A DNA stretch of 64,000 nt from Burkholderiales bacterium (GTDB lineage Bacteria; Pseudomonadota; Gammaproteobacteria; Burkholderiales; Burkholderiaceae_D). The translations under genes and the position numbers were made by a program. The stretch is taken from positions 34,205 to 98,204 of the forward strand of contig CANGAW010000003.1 of the NCBI GenBank assembly GCA_947451925.1. Reading direction: 5' to 3'. Positions 8,993 through 17,056 of this stretch are shown piece by piece (position 1 is the stretch's first letter; every line of letters starts with the position of its first letter). The notes beneath the pieces are model-generated. The model ran no database searches, had not been told where the DNA came from, and worked only from the letters and a program-made list of their open reading frames with translations.

Positions 8993-9527
8993 ATTTTTCA
9001 TTAAAAAAATTAATAAAGGCTTCAGCCTGACAGAACTGCTGGTGGTGGTCACGCTGGGCAGTCTATTGTTATCGATCGCTTTGCCCCACTTTGGTAATCT
9101 GCTTGACCGCTTCAGGCTGGCCACCGCCAGCCGCACTCTGGTTTCTGCCATTTCACTGGCGCGGTCCGAAGCGATCAGACGTGGCGTAAGGGTGGATCTG
9201 GTACCAGCCACGAATCATGACTGGAGCCGCGGCTGGCTGGTGATCATGGATGCCAACAATAATCAGCAACGCGATATTGGAGAAACGAGCTTGCATGCCA
9301 GCGGTGCGCAGCCTGAAGGTTTGCGCATCGTTGGCAGTTTGCGTGATGCCAAAAAAACCTATCTTGCCTTTGATCCCAGCGGCAGACCGCGCAGCGCAGC
9401 CAGCAGTGCGGTACCCCAGTTTGGCTCCTTTTTGTTAAGCGTGGGTCCACACCAGAGCAAGATCGTTATCGGATTTTTAGGAAGGGTCAGAGTCTGTGAC
9501 CCCGTGAAAGAGGGCGCGGCTTGCTAG
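8979..9527 (+). CDS. FimT/GspH-type pseudopilin
   Basis: The product has 182 residues. The start ATG 8979 lies within the end of pilX and has ggaagg about six bases upstream. The leader has I-N-K-G14 / F-S-L-T-E, with glutamate +5, then a hydrophobic helix. The body has the GspH/FimT pattern S-L-A-R-S-E-A-I-R-R-G-V-R-V and W-S-R-G-W-L-V. Members of this family are minor pilins, and some bind DNA for uptake. It closes a four-gene pilin operon in which fimT comes last. pilY1 and pilE, usually found with such clusters, are not in this window. Confidence 0.82.
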   Translation: MRNPEFFIKKINKGFSLTELLVVVTLGSLLLSIALPHFGNLLDRFRLATASRTLVSAISLARSEAIRRGVRVDLVPATNHDWSRGWLVIMDANNNQQRDIGETSLHASGAQPEGLRIVGSLRDAKKTYLAFDPSGRPRSAASSAVPQFGSFLLSVGPHQSKIVIGFLGRVRVCDPVKEGAAC

Positions 9528-9579
9528 AATGCTGGTCTTGCTGCTTAAGCAGAATCTGAAAATCAGGTTGCAAACTTCC

Positions 9580-10671
9580 GTGCACATCACCAATGACATC
9601 GACGCCATGCACTACGTATTGGCGCAGGCAGGCAAAGGCTTGTTCATCACCTCGCCCAACCCCCGGGTGGGCTGCGTGATTGTTCGCGAAGGGCAGGTGC
9701 TGGCAGTCGGCCACACGCAACCCGCCGGTTTTGCCCATGCCGAAGCCGCTGCCTTGCAAGACGCGGCAGCGCGTGGCGTGGCGGTACACGGCGCAACCGC
9801 TTATGTGAGCCTGGAGCCGTGCAGTCATCAGGGCCGCACACCACCTTGTGCCGATGCTTTGATTGCAGCCGGTATCAGTCGTGTCGTTGTGGCTATAGGC
9901 GACCCTAATCCTTTGGTGGCCGGTCAGGGCCTGGCTCGTTTGCGGGCCGCTGGCATTACCGTTGAGTGTGGTGTACTGGAGCAGGAAGCACGCGAAATGA
10001 ATAGTGGATTTTTTTCGCGTATGGAGCGTGGCCGGCCTTGGGTGCGCATGAAGATTGCTGCCAGTCTGGATGGCGGCACCGCACTCAACAATGGCAGCAG
10101 CCAGTGGATCACCTCAGCGCCAGCCCGCGACGACGGCCATGCATGGCGCGCACAGGCCTGCGCAATCCTGACCGGCATTGGCACGGTGATGCAGGACGAT
10201 CCGCAATTGAATGTGCGTGCTGTTGAAACCAGCCGTCAGCCGCGCCGCATTGTGGTTGATAGCCAGCTGCAAATCAGTCCACAGGCCAGGGTGCTGAAAG
10301 GTGGCGGCACCTGGATCTTCGCTGCACAATCGTATCCCGAGCGCGAAGCCGTGCTGCGTGAGCAGGGCGCTGAAGTGATTGTCTTGCCCAACCCCGCTGG
10401 CAAAGTCGATCTGGCTGAATTGCTCAACGAGCTGGGACGGCGCCAGATTAACGAATTACACGTCGAAGCCGGTTTTAAACTCAATGGCTCGCTGCTGCGT
10501 GCATCCTGTGTGGATGAGTTATTACTCTACTTGGCGCCCAGCCTGCTCGGGCCTGCGCAGGGCATGGCCAAGCTGCCGGAACTAAGCGACTTGAGTCTGC
10601 GCCAGCAGCTGCGTTTTCATGATGTCCGGCAAATTGGTCCGGACTTGCGCATACTTGCACGTTTTAATTAG
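9580..10671 (+). CDS. ribD: Bifunctional riboflavin deaminase / reductase RibD
   Basis: RibD deaminates the pyrimidine product of GTP cyclohydrolase II and then reduces its ribose side chain. From GTG 9580 it has 363 residues. The zinc deaminase site is H53-A-E55 and P-C81-x8-C90 (P-C-S-H-Q-G-R-T-P-P-C). The reductase domain (about 150-363) starts R-P-W-V-R-M-K-I-A-A-S-L-D-G. GTG 9580 was chosen because homology starts just after it. ATG 9529, one base after the fimT-like stop, would add 17 unlike residues, and ATG 9607 is a later option. It is the first riboflavin gene of the cluster. Confidence 0.93.
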   Translation: MHITNDIDAMHYVLAQAGKGLFITSPNPRVGCVIVREGQVLAVGHTQPAGFAHAEAAALQDAAARGVAVHGATAYVSLEPCSHQGRTPPCADALIAAGISRVVVAIGDPNPLVAGQGLARLRAAGITVECGVLEQEAREMNSGFFSRMERGRPWVRMKIAASLDGGTALNNGSSQWITSAPARDDGHAWRAQACAILTGIGTVMQDDPQLNVRAVETSRQPRRIVVDSQLQISPQARVLKGGGTWIFAAQSYPEREAVLREQGAEVIVLPNPAGKVDLAELLNELGRRQINELHVEAGFKLNGSLLRASCVDELLLYLAPSLLGPAQGMAKLPELSDLSLRQQLRFHDVRQIGPDLRILARFN

Positions 10672-10694
10672 CCTTCCTTCAGAAAGAGTCACGT

Positions 10695-11315
10695 ATGTTC
10701 ACTGGCATTGTCGCGGCAATTGGCCGCATTACTTCCATTACGCCCCTAGCGGCGGATGCCAACGCCGGTGTGCGCTTGAACGTTGCTGCGGGCGGCTTGC
10801 CGCTGGCAGATGTTGCCATTGGCGATTCCATCGCCTTAAACGGCGCCTGCATGACGGTCACGCAAAAAACGGCAGACAGTTTTACCGTTGACGTCTCCCG
10901 CGAAAGCCTGAACTGCACGGCCGGTCTGGATGCGGTCGGTGAAGTCAATCTGGAAAAAGCGCTGACGCTGGCTGACAGGCTGGGCGGGCATCTGGTCTCT
11001 GGTCATGTTGACGGTCTGGGACGTGTGCAGCGCTTCGAGCCGGTCGGCGAATCATGGGAGCTGGTGATTGAGGCGCCGCTGTCTTTGGCCAAGTACCTGG
11101 CTTATAAGGGATCGATTGTCGTCAATGGCGTGTCGCTGACAGTTAATCGCGTCACAGACGGTGAGGATGCTTGTGCGGTGTCGATCAACCTGATTCCGCA
11201 CACGATAGAAGCCACTACGTTGAAACACCTGCGGGCGGGCAGCAAGGTCAATCTGGAGATAGATCTGATTGCGCGTTATGTGGAGCGTATGCTCGGCAAA
11301 CAAGTCGTCGCTTAA
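10695..11315 (+). CDS. ribE: Riboflavin synthase, alpha subunit type
   Basis: This enzyme dismutates two 6,7-dimethyl-8-ribityllumazines into riboflavin and the pyrimidine substrate. It has 206 residues and two lumazine-binding repeats, 1-97 and 98-195. The N-terminal M-F-T-G-I-V and the motifs S-I-A-L-N-G-A-C-M-T-V and G-H-L-V-S-G-H-V-D-G are typical. AGAAAGAG precedes the start. It lies 23 bp after ribD. The next riboflavin gene, ribBA, is displaced by an inserted vapBC pair. Called ribC in some species. Confidence 0.95.
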   Translation: MFTGIVAAIGRITSITPLAADANAGVRLNVAAGGLPLADVAIGDSIALNGACMTVTQKTADSFTVDVSRESLNCTAGLDAVGEVNLEKALTLADRLGGHLVSGHVDGLGRVQRFEPVGESWELVIEAPLSLAKYLAYKGSIVVNGVSLTVNRVTDGEDACAVSINLIPHTIEATTLKHLRAGSKVNLEIDLIARYVERMLGKQVVA

Positions 11316-11340
11316 TGTCTCAGCGGTTTGCTCTGCCGGT

Positions 11341-11376
11341 TTAGCATGTGTACATCCATGTATGTACACATGCTAA
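11341..11376. promoter_or_regulatory. Perfect 15-bp palindromic operator of vapBC
   Basis: TTAGCATGTGTACAT (11341-11355) and ATGTACACATGCTAA (11362-11376) are exact inverted copies around a six-base spacer. The right arm overlaps a -10-like TAAAAT (11374-11379), and the start of vapB is 30 bp downstream. VapB antitoxins of the AbrB fold repress their own promoter by binding such palindromes, so this is very likely the autoregulatory site. Confidence 0.8.
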
Positions 11377-11406
11377 AATGAATGCATTCGAGGTAAAGGA
11401 GGCACC

Positions 11407-11643
11407 ATGGCCATCACCAAAATCTTCAAAAATGGAAACTCGCAGGCGGTTCGCATCCCGGCCGAGCTTGCCTACAACGCGTGGGACATTGAGCTGACTA
11501 TTGAGCGCGAAGGCGATGAATTGCGTATTCGTCCAGCCCAGCGCCGCATGGGTGATGTGCTTGGTCAGCTTGCCAAGTTTTCGCCGGACTTCATGGTTGA
11601 TGGCCGCGGCCACAACGAAGAAGGTGAACGCGAGGCTTTATGA
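11407..11643 (+). CDS. vapB: VapB-type antitoxin (AbrB/SpoVT swapped-hairpin)
   Basis: The protein has 78 residues. The N-terminal half (1-48) has the swapped-hairpin DNA-binding pattern K-I-F-K-N-G-N-S-Q-A-V-R-I-P-A-E. The acidic C-terminal tail would wrap around the toxin. A strong ribosome site (AAAGGAGG) precedes ATG 11407. The stop overlaps the vapC start (ATGA), the usual coupling. It should neutralise the downstream PIN toxin and repress the operon through the 15-bp palindrome upstream. Confidence 0.93.
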   Translation: MAITKIFKNGNSQAVRIPAELAYNAWDIELTIEREGDELRIRPAQRRMGDVLGQLAKFSPDFMVDGRGHNEEGEREAL

Positions 11644-12050
11644 GTGCCAAATTCATGCTCGATACGAATATTTGCATTTATCTGATGAAGCACCAGCCTG
11701 TTGAGGTCAGACAGCGTTTTGAACAATGCTTTGTTGGAGATGTGATTATTTCGGCCATCACCCTGGCCGAGCTTGAATATGGCGTTGTTTGCTCTGGCAG
11801 TTCAGAAACACAAAACCGCAATGCATTAAAAGGGTTTTTGCAAGAAATTCAAGTCGCGCCATTTGATGCAGTGGCAGCCAAAGTGTACGGTCCAACGCGT
11901 TTCGCCAATCGCGAGCGCAATCGTGATGCGCTGGACAAGCTGATTGCCTCTCATGCCATTGCACTGGGCGTCACCCTGGTGACGAACAACGAAGCCGACT
12001 TTGTTGTTTACCCCGAACTGATCGTCGAGAACTGGGTTAAAAACCAATAG
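11640..12050 (+). CDS. vapC: VapC-type PIN-domain ribonuclease toxin
   Basis: The protein has 136 residues and spans a whole PIN domain. Acidic metal-binding positions are visible: D8 in M-L-D-T-N-I, the glutamate in L-A-E-L-E-Y-G, the aspartates in N-R-D-A-L-D-K-L-I-A-S-H-A, and the late aspartate in T-N-N-E-A-D-F. VapC toxins cleave tRNA or rRNA and stop translation when VapB is degraded. The gene overlaps vapB by four bases. The pair sits between ribE and ribBA, inside an otherwise metabolic cluster, which suggests it was acquired. Confidence 0.93.
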   Translation: MSAKFMLDTNICIYLMKHQPVEVRQRFEQCFVGDVIISAITLAELEYGVVCSGSSETQNRNALKGFLQEIQVAPFDAVAAKVYGPTRFANRERNRDALDKLIASHAIALGVTLVTNNEADFVVYPELIVENWVKNQ

Positions 12051-12188
12051 AGCGTCTATTAAAAAGATGCTGTCAGTGTTCTTCGCTTTGCCAGCCCTGT
12101 TTTGAAAGACACCCTTAGTCTTTGATCCGGTATTGCGTCGTTGAGACAGTGAAATCCATTAAAATAGCAGGCTACTCAGGATTCATAC

Positions 12189-13304
12189 ATGTCACTGTCA
12201 AGCACAAAAGAAATTATTGCCGAGCTACGCGCCGGCCGCATGGTCATCCTGGTTGATGAGGAAGACCGCGAAAACGAAGGCGATCTGGTGCTGGCTGCCG
12301 AGTTTGTCACGCCCGAGGCGATCAATTTCATGGCCAAGTTCGGTCGTGGTCTGATTTGTCTGACTTTGACAGAAGAGCGTTGCGAACAGCTCAATCTGCC
12401 GATGATGACGACCCGTAACGGCACTTCCTACGGTACCAATTTCACGGTATCGATTGAAGCGGCAGAGGGGGTCACTACCGGCATTTCAGCCGCAGACCGT
12501 TCGCGAACCATCGAAGTTGCCGTTGCACGGCATGCCAAACCGACCGATATCGTTCAGCCCGGCCATATTTTTCCACTGCGTGCGCAGCGCGGCGGAGTAC
12601 TGATGCGGGCAGGGCATACGGAAGCCGGTTGCGATCTGACCGATCTCGCCGGTTTGACGCCAGCGTCCGTCATTTGCGAAATCCTGAAGGATGATGGCAC
12701 GATGGCCCGTCTGCCTGACCTGATCGAATTTGCCCGTGAACATCAGCTCAAGATCGGCACCATCGCCGACCTGATCCATTACCGTAGCCAGAACGAAAGC
12801 ATCATCGAGCGCGTGGCCGAGCGCGTGATGCAGACTTCGCACGGTGCATTTCGCGCCATTGCCTTTCGCGACAAGCCAAGCAGCGGTGCCCATCTGGCAC
12901 TGGTGCAAGGTGAAATCAGCGCCGATCTGGAAACGCTGGTGCGGGTGCATCAGCCGGTATCGATTCTGGACTTGCTGGAAACGGAAGGCACGACCCATTC
13001 CTGGAACCTGAGTTCGGCCATGGCCGCTGTCAAGGCCGCCGAACGTGGCGTGATTGTGCTGCTCAACTGCGAAGAATCTGCCGAACAGATGTTTGCCCAG
13101 TTTGGCGCGTTGTCTTCGCCGCCCGCAACGACCGTGCCGGCGCGTGGTGCGCGCATGGATTTGCGCACCTACGGCATTGGCGCCCAGATTCTGCGCGACC
13201 TTGGCGTGGGCAAAATGAAGCTGTTGTCCAATCCCCGCAAAATGCCATCCATGACCGGGTTTGATCTCGAAGTCGTGGGTTATCAGGCAAGCCCCAACCA
13301 TTGA
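12189..13304 (+). CDS. ribBA: 3,4-dihydroxy-2-butanone-4-phosphate synthase with degenerate GTP cyclohydrolase II domain
   Basis: The protein has 371 residues. The N-terminal domain (1-200) makes the four-carbon riboflavin precursor from ribulose 5-phosphate. Its active-site motifs [10 protein letters not shown] and [11 protein letters not shown] are intact. The C-terminal domain (about 210-371) aligns with GTP cyclohydrolase II, but the zinc cysteines expected after V-R-V-H are gone (V-R-V-H-Q-P-V-S...), so that activity is probably lost. This matches the RibBX form described in some proteobacteria. A separate ribA should exist elsewhere. ribH follows 13 bp downstream. Confidence 0.93.
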   Translation: MSLSSTKEIIAELRAGRMVILVDEEDRENEGDLVLAAEFVTPEAINFMAKFGRGLICLTLTEERCEQLNLPMMTTRNGTSYGTNFTVSIEAAEGVTTGISAADRSRTIEVAVARHAKPTDIVQPGHIFPLRAQRGGVLMRAGHTEAGCDLTDLAGLTPASVICEILKDDGTMARLPDLIEFAREHQLKIGTIADLIHYRSQNESIIERVAERVMQTSHGAFRAIAFRDKPSSGAHLALVQGEISADLETLVRVHQPVSILDLLETEGTTHSWNLSSAMAAVKAAERGVIVLLNCEESAEQMFAQFGALSSPPATTVPARGARMDLRTYGIGAQILRDLGVGKMKLLSNPRKMPSMTGFDLEVVGYQASPNH

Positions 13305-13317
13305 AGCAGGAGACGCT

Positions 13318-13803
13318 ATGACCGTAGGAACCTATGAATCAGATCTGGATGGCCGTGGTGTGCGTGTCGGGATCGTGCAGGCGCGCTTCAACGAAGACAT
13401 TTGTCACGGGCTGGTATCGGCCTGTCTGGCTGAATTGAAGCATCTTGGTGTGGAAGACGAAGATGTGCTGCACGTAACGGTGCCGGGCGCACTGGAAATT
13501 CCACTGGCCTTGCAGAAAATGGCGCAGACCACGCAGTTCGATGCGCTGATTGCGATCGGGGCAGTGATTCGCGGCGAAACCTATCACTTTGAACTGGTAT
13601 CGAATGAGTCCGGTGCCGGCATTACGCGCGTATCACTGGATTTCGGCATTCCGATTGCCAACGCCGTGCTGACCACTGAAACCGATGAGCAGGCTGAAGT
13701 GCGCATGGCTGAAAAAGGCACCGACGCGGCAAGAGTAGCGATTGAAATGGCCAACCTGGCCAGCGCAATGGAAGAACTGGCCGAAGCGGCTGAAGAAGAA
13801 TAG
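13318..13803 (+). CDS. ribH: 6,7-dimethyl-8-ribityllumazine synthase
   Basis: This enzyme condenses the four-carbon phosphate from RibB with the pyrimidine from RibD to give lumazine. The protein has 161 residues from ATG 13318, with CAGGAG eight bases upstream. Typical motifs are [26 protein letters not shown] and the catalytic histidine region. The tail is acidic ([10 protein letters not shown]). It sits between ribBA and nusB, the normal order in proteobacteria. Confidence 0.96.
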   Translation: MTVGTYESDLDGRGVRVGIVQARFNEDICHGLVSACLAELKHLGVEDEDVLHVTVPGALEIPLALQKMAQTTQFDALIAIGAVIRGETYHFELVSNESGAGITRVSLDFGIPIANAVLTTETDEQAEVRMAEKGTDAARVAIEMANLASAMEELAEAAEEE

Positions 13804-13815
13804 GACTACGTCGCA

Positions 13816-14280
13816 ATGAACCAGAAATCCGAGCATGCCAATCCCAGCAAGAACCGCACGCCACGTCACCGGGCGCGCGAATTTGCGCTGCAGGGACTGT
13901 ACCAATGGCTATTGAGTCAGGAAGATGCCGGTGTGATCGACGCCCATATTCGTGGCGCCCATGGCTTTGACAAGGCCGATGCCGAACACTTTAATCTGCT
14001 GCTGCACGGTGCAATCCGTGACGTCGCCGATCTGCGCGCGGCAATCACGCCGCTGATTGACCGGACCATTGATCAGCTGTCTCCGATCGAACATGCGGTG
14101 CTCTTGATTGGTACGTTTGAACTCAAGCACCATATCGAAATCCCCTACAAAGTGGTCATTAATGAAGCCGTTGAGCTGACCAAATCCTTCGGTGGTATCG
14201 ACGGCCACAAATACGTCAACGGTGTACTCGACAAACTCGCTGCCAGCTTGCGGCCGACCGAAATTGCCGCGGGTCGCTAA
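13816..14280 (+). CDS. nusB: Transcription antitermination factor NusB
   Basis: NusB binds the boxA RNA element with S10 (NusE) and prevents early termination in rRNA operons. The protein has 154 residues, all-helical, with [13 protein letters not shown] near the start, then [14 protein letters not shown] and [14 protein letters not shown] near the end. It is 12 bp after ribH, the classical ribH-nusB pairing. Confidence 0.96.
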   Translation: MNQKSEHANPSKNRTPRHRAREFALQGLYQWLLSQEDAGVIDAHIRGAHGFDKADAEHFNLLLHGAIRDVADLRAAITPLIDRTIDQLSPIEHAVLLIGTFELKHHIEIPYKVVINEAVELTKSFGGIDGHKYVNGVLDKLAASLRPTEIAAGR

Positions 14281-14315
14281 GGCTTTGGTCCGGCCTTGAA
14301 GAGGCGCGCTACGTC

Positions 14316-15482
14316 ATGAATTTTCCGCTTGCCTCCAGGCTTTCGCAGATTGCACCTTTCCATGTGATGGAGCTGATCAAGATGGCGGCCGAGCTTGAAC
14401 AGGCCGGTCGCTCGATTATCCACATGGGTATAGGCGAGCCCGATTTTCCAACCGCCCAGCCGGTGCTGGATGCGGCCGCTGTCGCGCTGGCACAGGGCAA
14501 GACCCGCTATACACCAGCGACCGGCTTGCCTGAGCTGCGGCAAGCGATTTCTCAGCACTACCGCGACCATTTTGCTGTTGATGTTGCGCCCGAGCGCATC
14601 ATCATTACGGCCGGTGCCTCTGCCGCCTTGCTGCTGGCCTGTGCTGCCTTGGTTGAGCCGGGCAGTGAAATCCTGATGCCGGACCCCTGCTATCCCTGCA
14701 ACCGCCATTTCGTTGCCGCCTTTGAAGGGGTTGCCAAATTATTGGCTTCCGGTCCGGATGAAAGTTTTCAGTTGTCGGCGGCGATGGTGAACGCGCATTG
14801 GGGGCCCAACACACGCGGTGTCTTGCTGGCTTCGCCATCGAACCCGACCGGTACCTCGATCGATCCGGCTGAGCTGGCCGCCATCCTTGCGCATGTGCGC
14901 GCGCATCAGGGCTTTGCAGTGGTCGATGAAATTTATCAGGGCCTCACCTATGATGCGCCGCCTTTTACGGCGCTGACGATGGGAGAGGACGTGATTGCGA
15001 TTAACAGCTTTTCCAAGTACTTCAACATGACCGGCTGGCGGCTTGGCTGGCTGGTGGTGCCTCCGGCAATGGTCGCTGCCGTTGAAAAGCTGGCGCAAAA
15101 CATGTTCATCTGCGCGTCCAGTATTGCCCAGCATGCGGCGCTGGCCTGTTTCACGCCAGAAGCTACCCAGATTTTTGAAGAGCGCAAACAGGAATTTCGC
15201 CGTCGTCGCGATTTTATTGTGCCGGCTTTGCGGGAATTGGGTTTTTCAGTGCCGGTTACGCCAGACGGTGCTTTTTATGTCTATGCGGATTGCAGCGCTT
15301 TGTCTGAAGACGCGGACGCGCTGACCAGAGACATTCTGCATCAGGCTGGCGTGGTGCTGGTACCGGGTCTGGATTTCGGGCCGCATACTGCGCACAATTA
15401 CATCCGGGTGTCGTATGCGACTTCAATGGAAAATTTGCACGAGGCGGTAAGGCGCTTGCAGGTGTATTTCAGGGATCGTTAA
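14316..15482 (+). CDS. Class I/II PLP-dependent aminotransferase
   Basis: The protein has 388 residues with fold type I aminotransferase motifs. These include G-I-G-E-P-D-F, S-N-P-T-G-T and the PLP lysine K234 in S-F-S-K-Y-F-N-M-T-G-W-R-L-G-W. The carboxylate-binding arginine is in the late I-R-V-S-Y-A-T-S segment. It resembles aspartate/aromatic aminotransferases annotated near nusB in Burkholderiales, but the substrate cannot be fixed from sequence. It follows nusB by 35 bp and ends before a bidirectional terminator. Confidence 0.9.
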   Translation: MNFPLASRLSQIAPFHVMELIKMAAELEQAGRSIIHMGIGEPDFPTAQPVLDAAAVALAQGKTRYTPATGLPELRQAISQHYRDHFAVDVAPERIIITAGASAALLLACAALVEPGSEILMPDPCYPCNRHFVAAFEGVAKLLASGPDESFQLSAAMVNAHWGPNTRGVLLASPSNPTGTSIDPAELAAILAHVRAHQGFAVVDEIYQGLTYDAPPFTALTMGEDVIAINSFSKYFNMTGWRLGWLVVPPAMVAAVEKLAQNMFICASSIAQHAALACFTPEATQIFEERKQEFRRRRDFIVPALRELGFSVPVTPDGAFYVYADCSALSEDADALTRDILHQAGVVLVPGLDFGPHTAHNYIRVSYATSMENLHEAVRRLQVYFRDR

Positions 15483-15513
15483 GCTCACTGCTGCCGGTTA
15501 TTTGCGTCACAAA

Positions 15514-15540
15514 GAAAAAAGGAGCCGCGGCTCCTTTTTT
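15514..15540. terminator. Bidirectional intrinsic terminator
   Basis: GGAGCC-gc-GGCTCC-type stem (15521-15534) flanked by an A-run on the left and a T-run on the right. It lies between the converging aminotransferase and lytic transglycosylase genes and can stop transcription from both sides. Confidence 0.85.
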
Positions 15541-15567
15541 GTATCTGCATGGGGTCTGCTTTGCAGA

Positions 15568-16482
15568 TCAGGCTGGTTCTGCTGCTTCCAGCTTGCTGTT
15601 TGCTGGGCTGGCTTCGGCTTTCGCTTCGTTGACCTCACCACTGGCCGGAACAGCGAGTTGCGGCGTATAGATAGGAACACGCTTGCCACTCGATACGGCC
15701 TGCAGGCGCTGGTACTCGGCCAAAACTTTGCCGCTATAGCCACCGTCGCCATCCATATTGCCGGCACCGACATAGAGCTTCAGTCCGGCTTCGACTGATC
15801 CGCCGCGGTGGACGTAGTCTTTCAGGATCAGCGCACCGACACGAATGTTGGCAACCGGATTTAACACCGATTTGACGCCGCCGTGACCGATGAATTTTTC
15901 ATGGTGCACATTAGCCATCACTTGCATCAGTCCCTGCGCCCCGACTGCGCTCTCGGCAAAGGGATTGAAGCGCGATTCAATGGCCATTACGGCCAGCACC
16001 AGCAGCGGATCAACCCGCACATCATGGGCAGACGTAAAGGCCGCTTCCACCAGCATTTGACTGGCGCTGCCGGCAATACGGTAACGCCGTGCCAGCCAGT
16101 CTGTGACGCGCTGCTGTTCCTTGCTGGGCACCAGCGCGGAAGACTCGACCAGTACGGCAGGCTGATCGATTAATGCGTTGCTGCCGGCATCGCTTGCGCG
16201 GTGCAAATCCAGCAACTCGGCAAACGCCATTGCTTTGGCATCATTAGCGGCCGGATACGTCGTTGCGAACGGAGACAGTTGCTTGATTCTGTCAGTCAGG
16301 TCCGGTTTGAAAAACATTAAAACCAGGGCGGCAATGGATGCCAGACCCAGGCCCATCAGGCCGCGCTGCAAAGTCTCGCGCAAAGCCATAGGTACAGCAT
16401 TTGGTGTGCTGCTAAAGGGTTCAGATTGCAGAGTCAGTTTTTGCGTGCCGACCACCGCTGCCAATTTCATTCGATTATTCAT
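15568..16482 (-). CDS. Membrane-anchored lytic transglycosylase (SLT domain)
   Basis: The protein has 304 residues from ATG 16482, which follows a perfect AGGAGG; the longer frame to 16746 lacks support. A single membrane segment (about 41-58) anchors it with the body in the periplasm. The SLT/goose-lysozyme-like domain holds the catalytic glutamate E169 in V-M-A-I-E-S-R-F-N-P, then A-Q-G-L-M-Q-V-M, N-P-V-A-N-I-R-V-G and the Y-V-G-A-G-N motif. It should cleave peptidoglycan glycan strands. The C-terminal tail is Ala/Glu-rich and disordered. Confidence 0.88.
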   Translation of the reverse strand: MNNRMKLAAVVGTQKLTLQSEPFSSTPNAVPMALRETLQRGLMGLGLASIAALVLMFFKPDLTDRIKQLSPFATTYPAANDAKAMAFAELLDLHRASDAGSNALIDQPAVLVESSALVPSKEQQRVTDWLARRYRIAGSASQMLVEAAFTSAHDVRVDPLLVLAVMAIESRFNPFAESAVGAQGLMQVMANVHHEKFIGHGGVKSVLNPVANIRVGALILKDYVHRGGSVEAGLKLYVGAGNMDGDGGYSGKVLAEYQRLQAVSSGKRVPIYTPQLAVPASGEVNEAKAEASPANSKLEAAEPA

Positions 16483-16659
16483 GCTACCTCCTGAATTATC
16501 GCGGCCCTCAAAGTAACTGATAAAACCAGCATGACTTTTATGTCCCGCCGCGTCGCACCGCTGGTGACGATCATGGCGAGTATCCATGCAAGCTTTGTCA
16601 GGTACTCTGAGATAAGGCCAATTGCAAGCGTGTTTCGTATTGCTTGAATTCACCGCGAA

Positions 16660-16889
16660 ACAAAAAACATCGTTTGCTGCCACACTGCACGGCGGGCAAA
16701 CGTCGGTGCTGCTTTGTAGTCCCCGTTCATCGGGTGACCTGAGCAATCTTGTTGCGGGGGATTAAAGGCATCAGCCTTCGTGGAACAATGTTTACAATTG
16801 CATGAGGCCCCGAACCTCGGTTGGCAGAGCGTGTCTCGTTGCTCTGCCTGGGTCTGCATTAACAAACAAACAGCCCTTGGTAAAAAGTT
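16660..16889 (-). ncRNA. Putative stable ncRNA, 6S RNA-like
   Basis: On the minus strand TTGACT (16919-16924) and TACAAT (16896-16901) are separated by exactly 17 bases and preceded by an AT-rich UP-like stretch. This is a near-consensus sigma-70 promoter. About 190 bases later a terminator stem (16671-16677 with 16696-16702) is followed by TTTTTT. Between them the RNA can fold into a long rod. GCUGUUUGU pairs with ACAAAGCAGC (ends at 16874 and 16708), then comes a large bubble with the side hairpin GGCAGAGC/GCUCUGCC, then an apical arm. Length (about 180 nt if trimmed) and shape fit 6S RNA; identity is inferred. Confidence 0.55.
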
Positions 16890-16895
16890 GAGCGG

Positions 16896-16924
16896 ATTGT
16901 AGGGGGCTGTTTATATCGAGTCAA
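16896..16924 (-). promoter_or_regulatory. Near-consensus sigma-70 promoter for the ncRNA
   Basis: TTGACT, 17-base spacer and TACAAT on the minus strand. The 40 bases upstream are almost all A/T and could act as an UP element. No coding start follows, which points to a stable RNA product. Confidence 0.7.
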
Positions 16925-17056
16925 TACTAGAAAAATTATTTTCTATAACTTTTATGTCTGAAAATAAGCTGGTGTGACATTACTTTTTCATAAAATCAGT
17001 GTGTTGCAATGATGTTTGAAGCTTCAACCTTGTGTATTGAATAAAATCAAAACCCC

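Noticed and set aside
12051..12188. FMN riboswitch upstream of ribBA
   Set aside because: None of the conserved RFN blocks were found here or before ribD.
16650..16865. 71-codon minus-strand frame
   Set aside because: It coincides with the structured ncRNA and its terminator, and shows no coding features.
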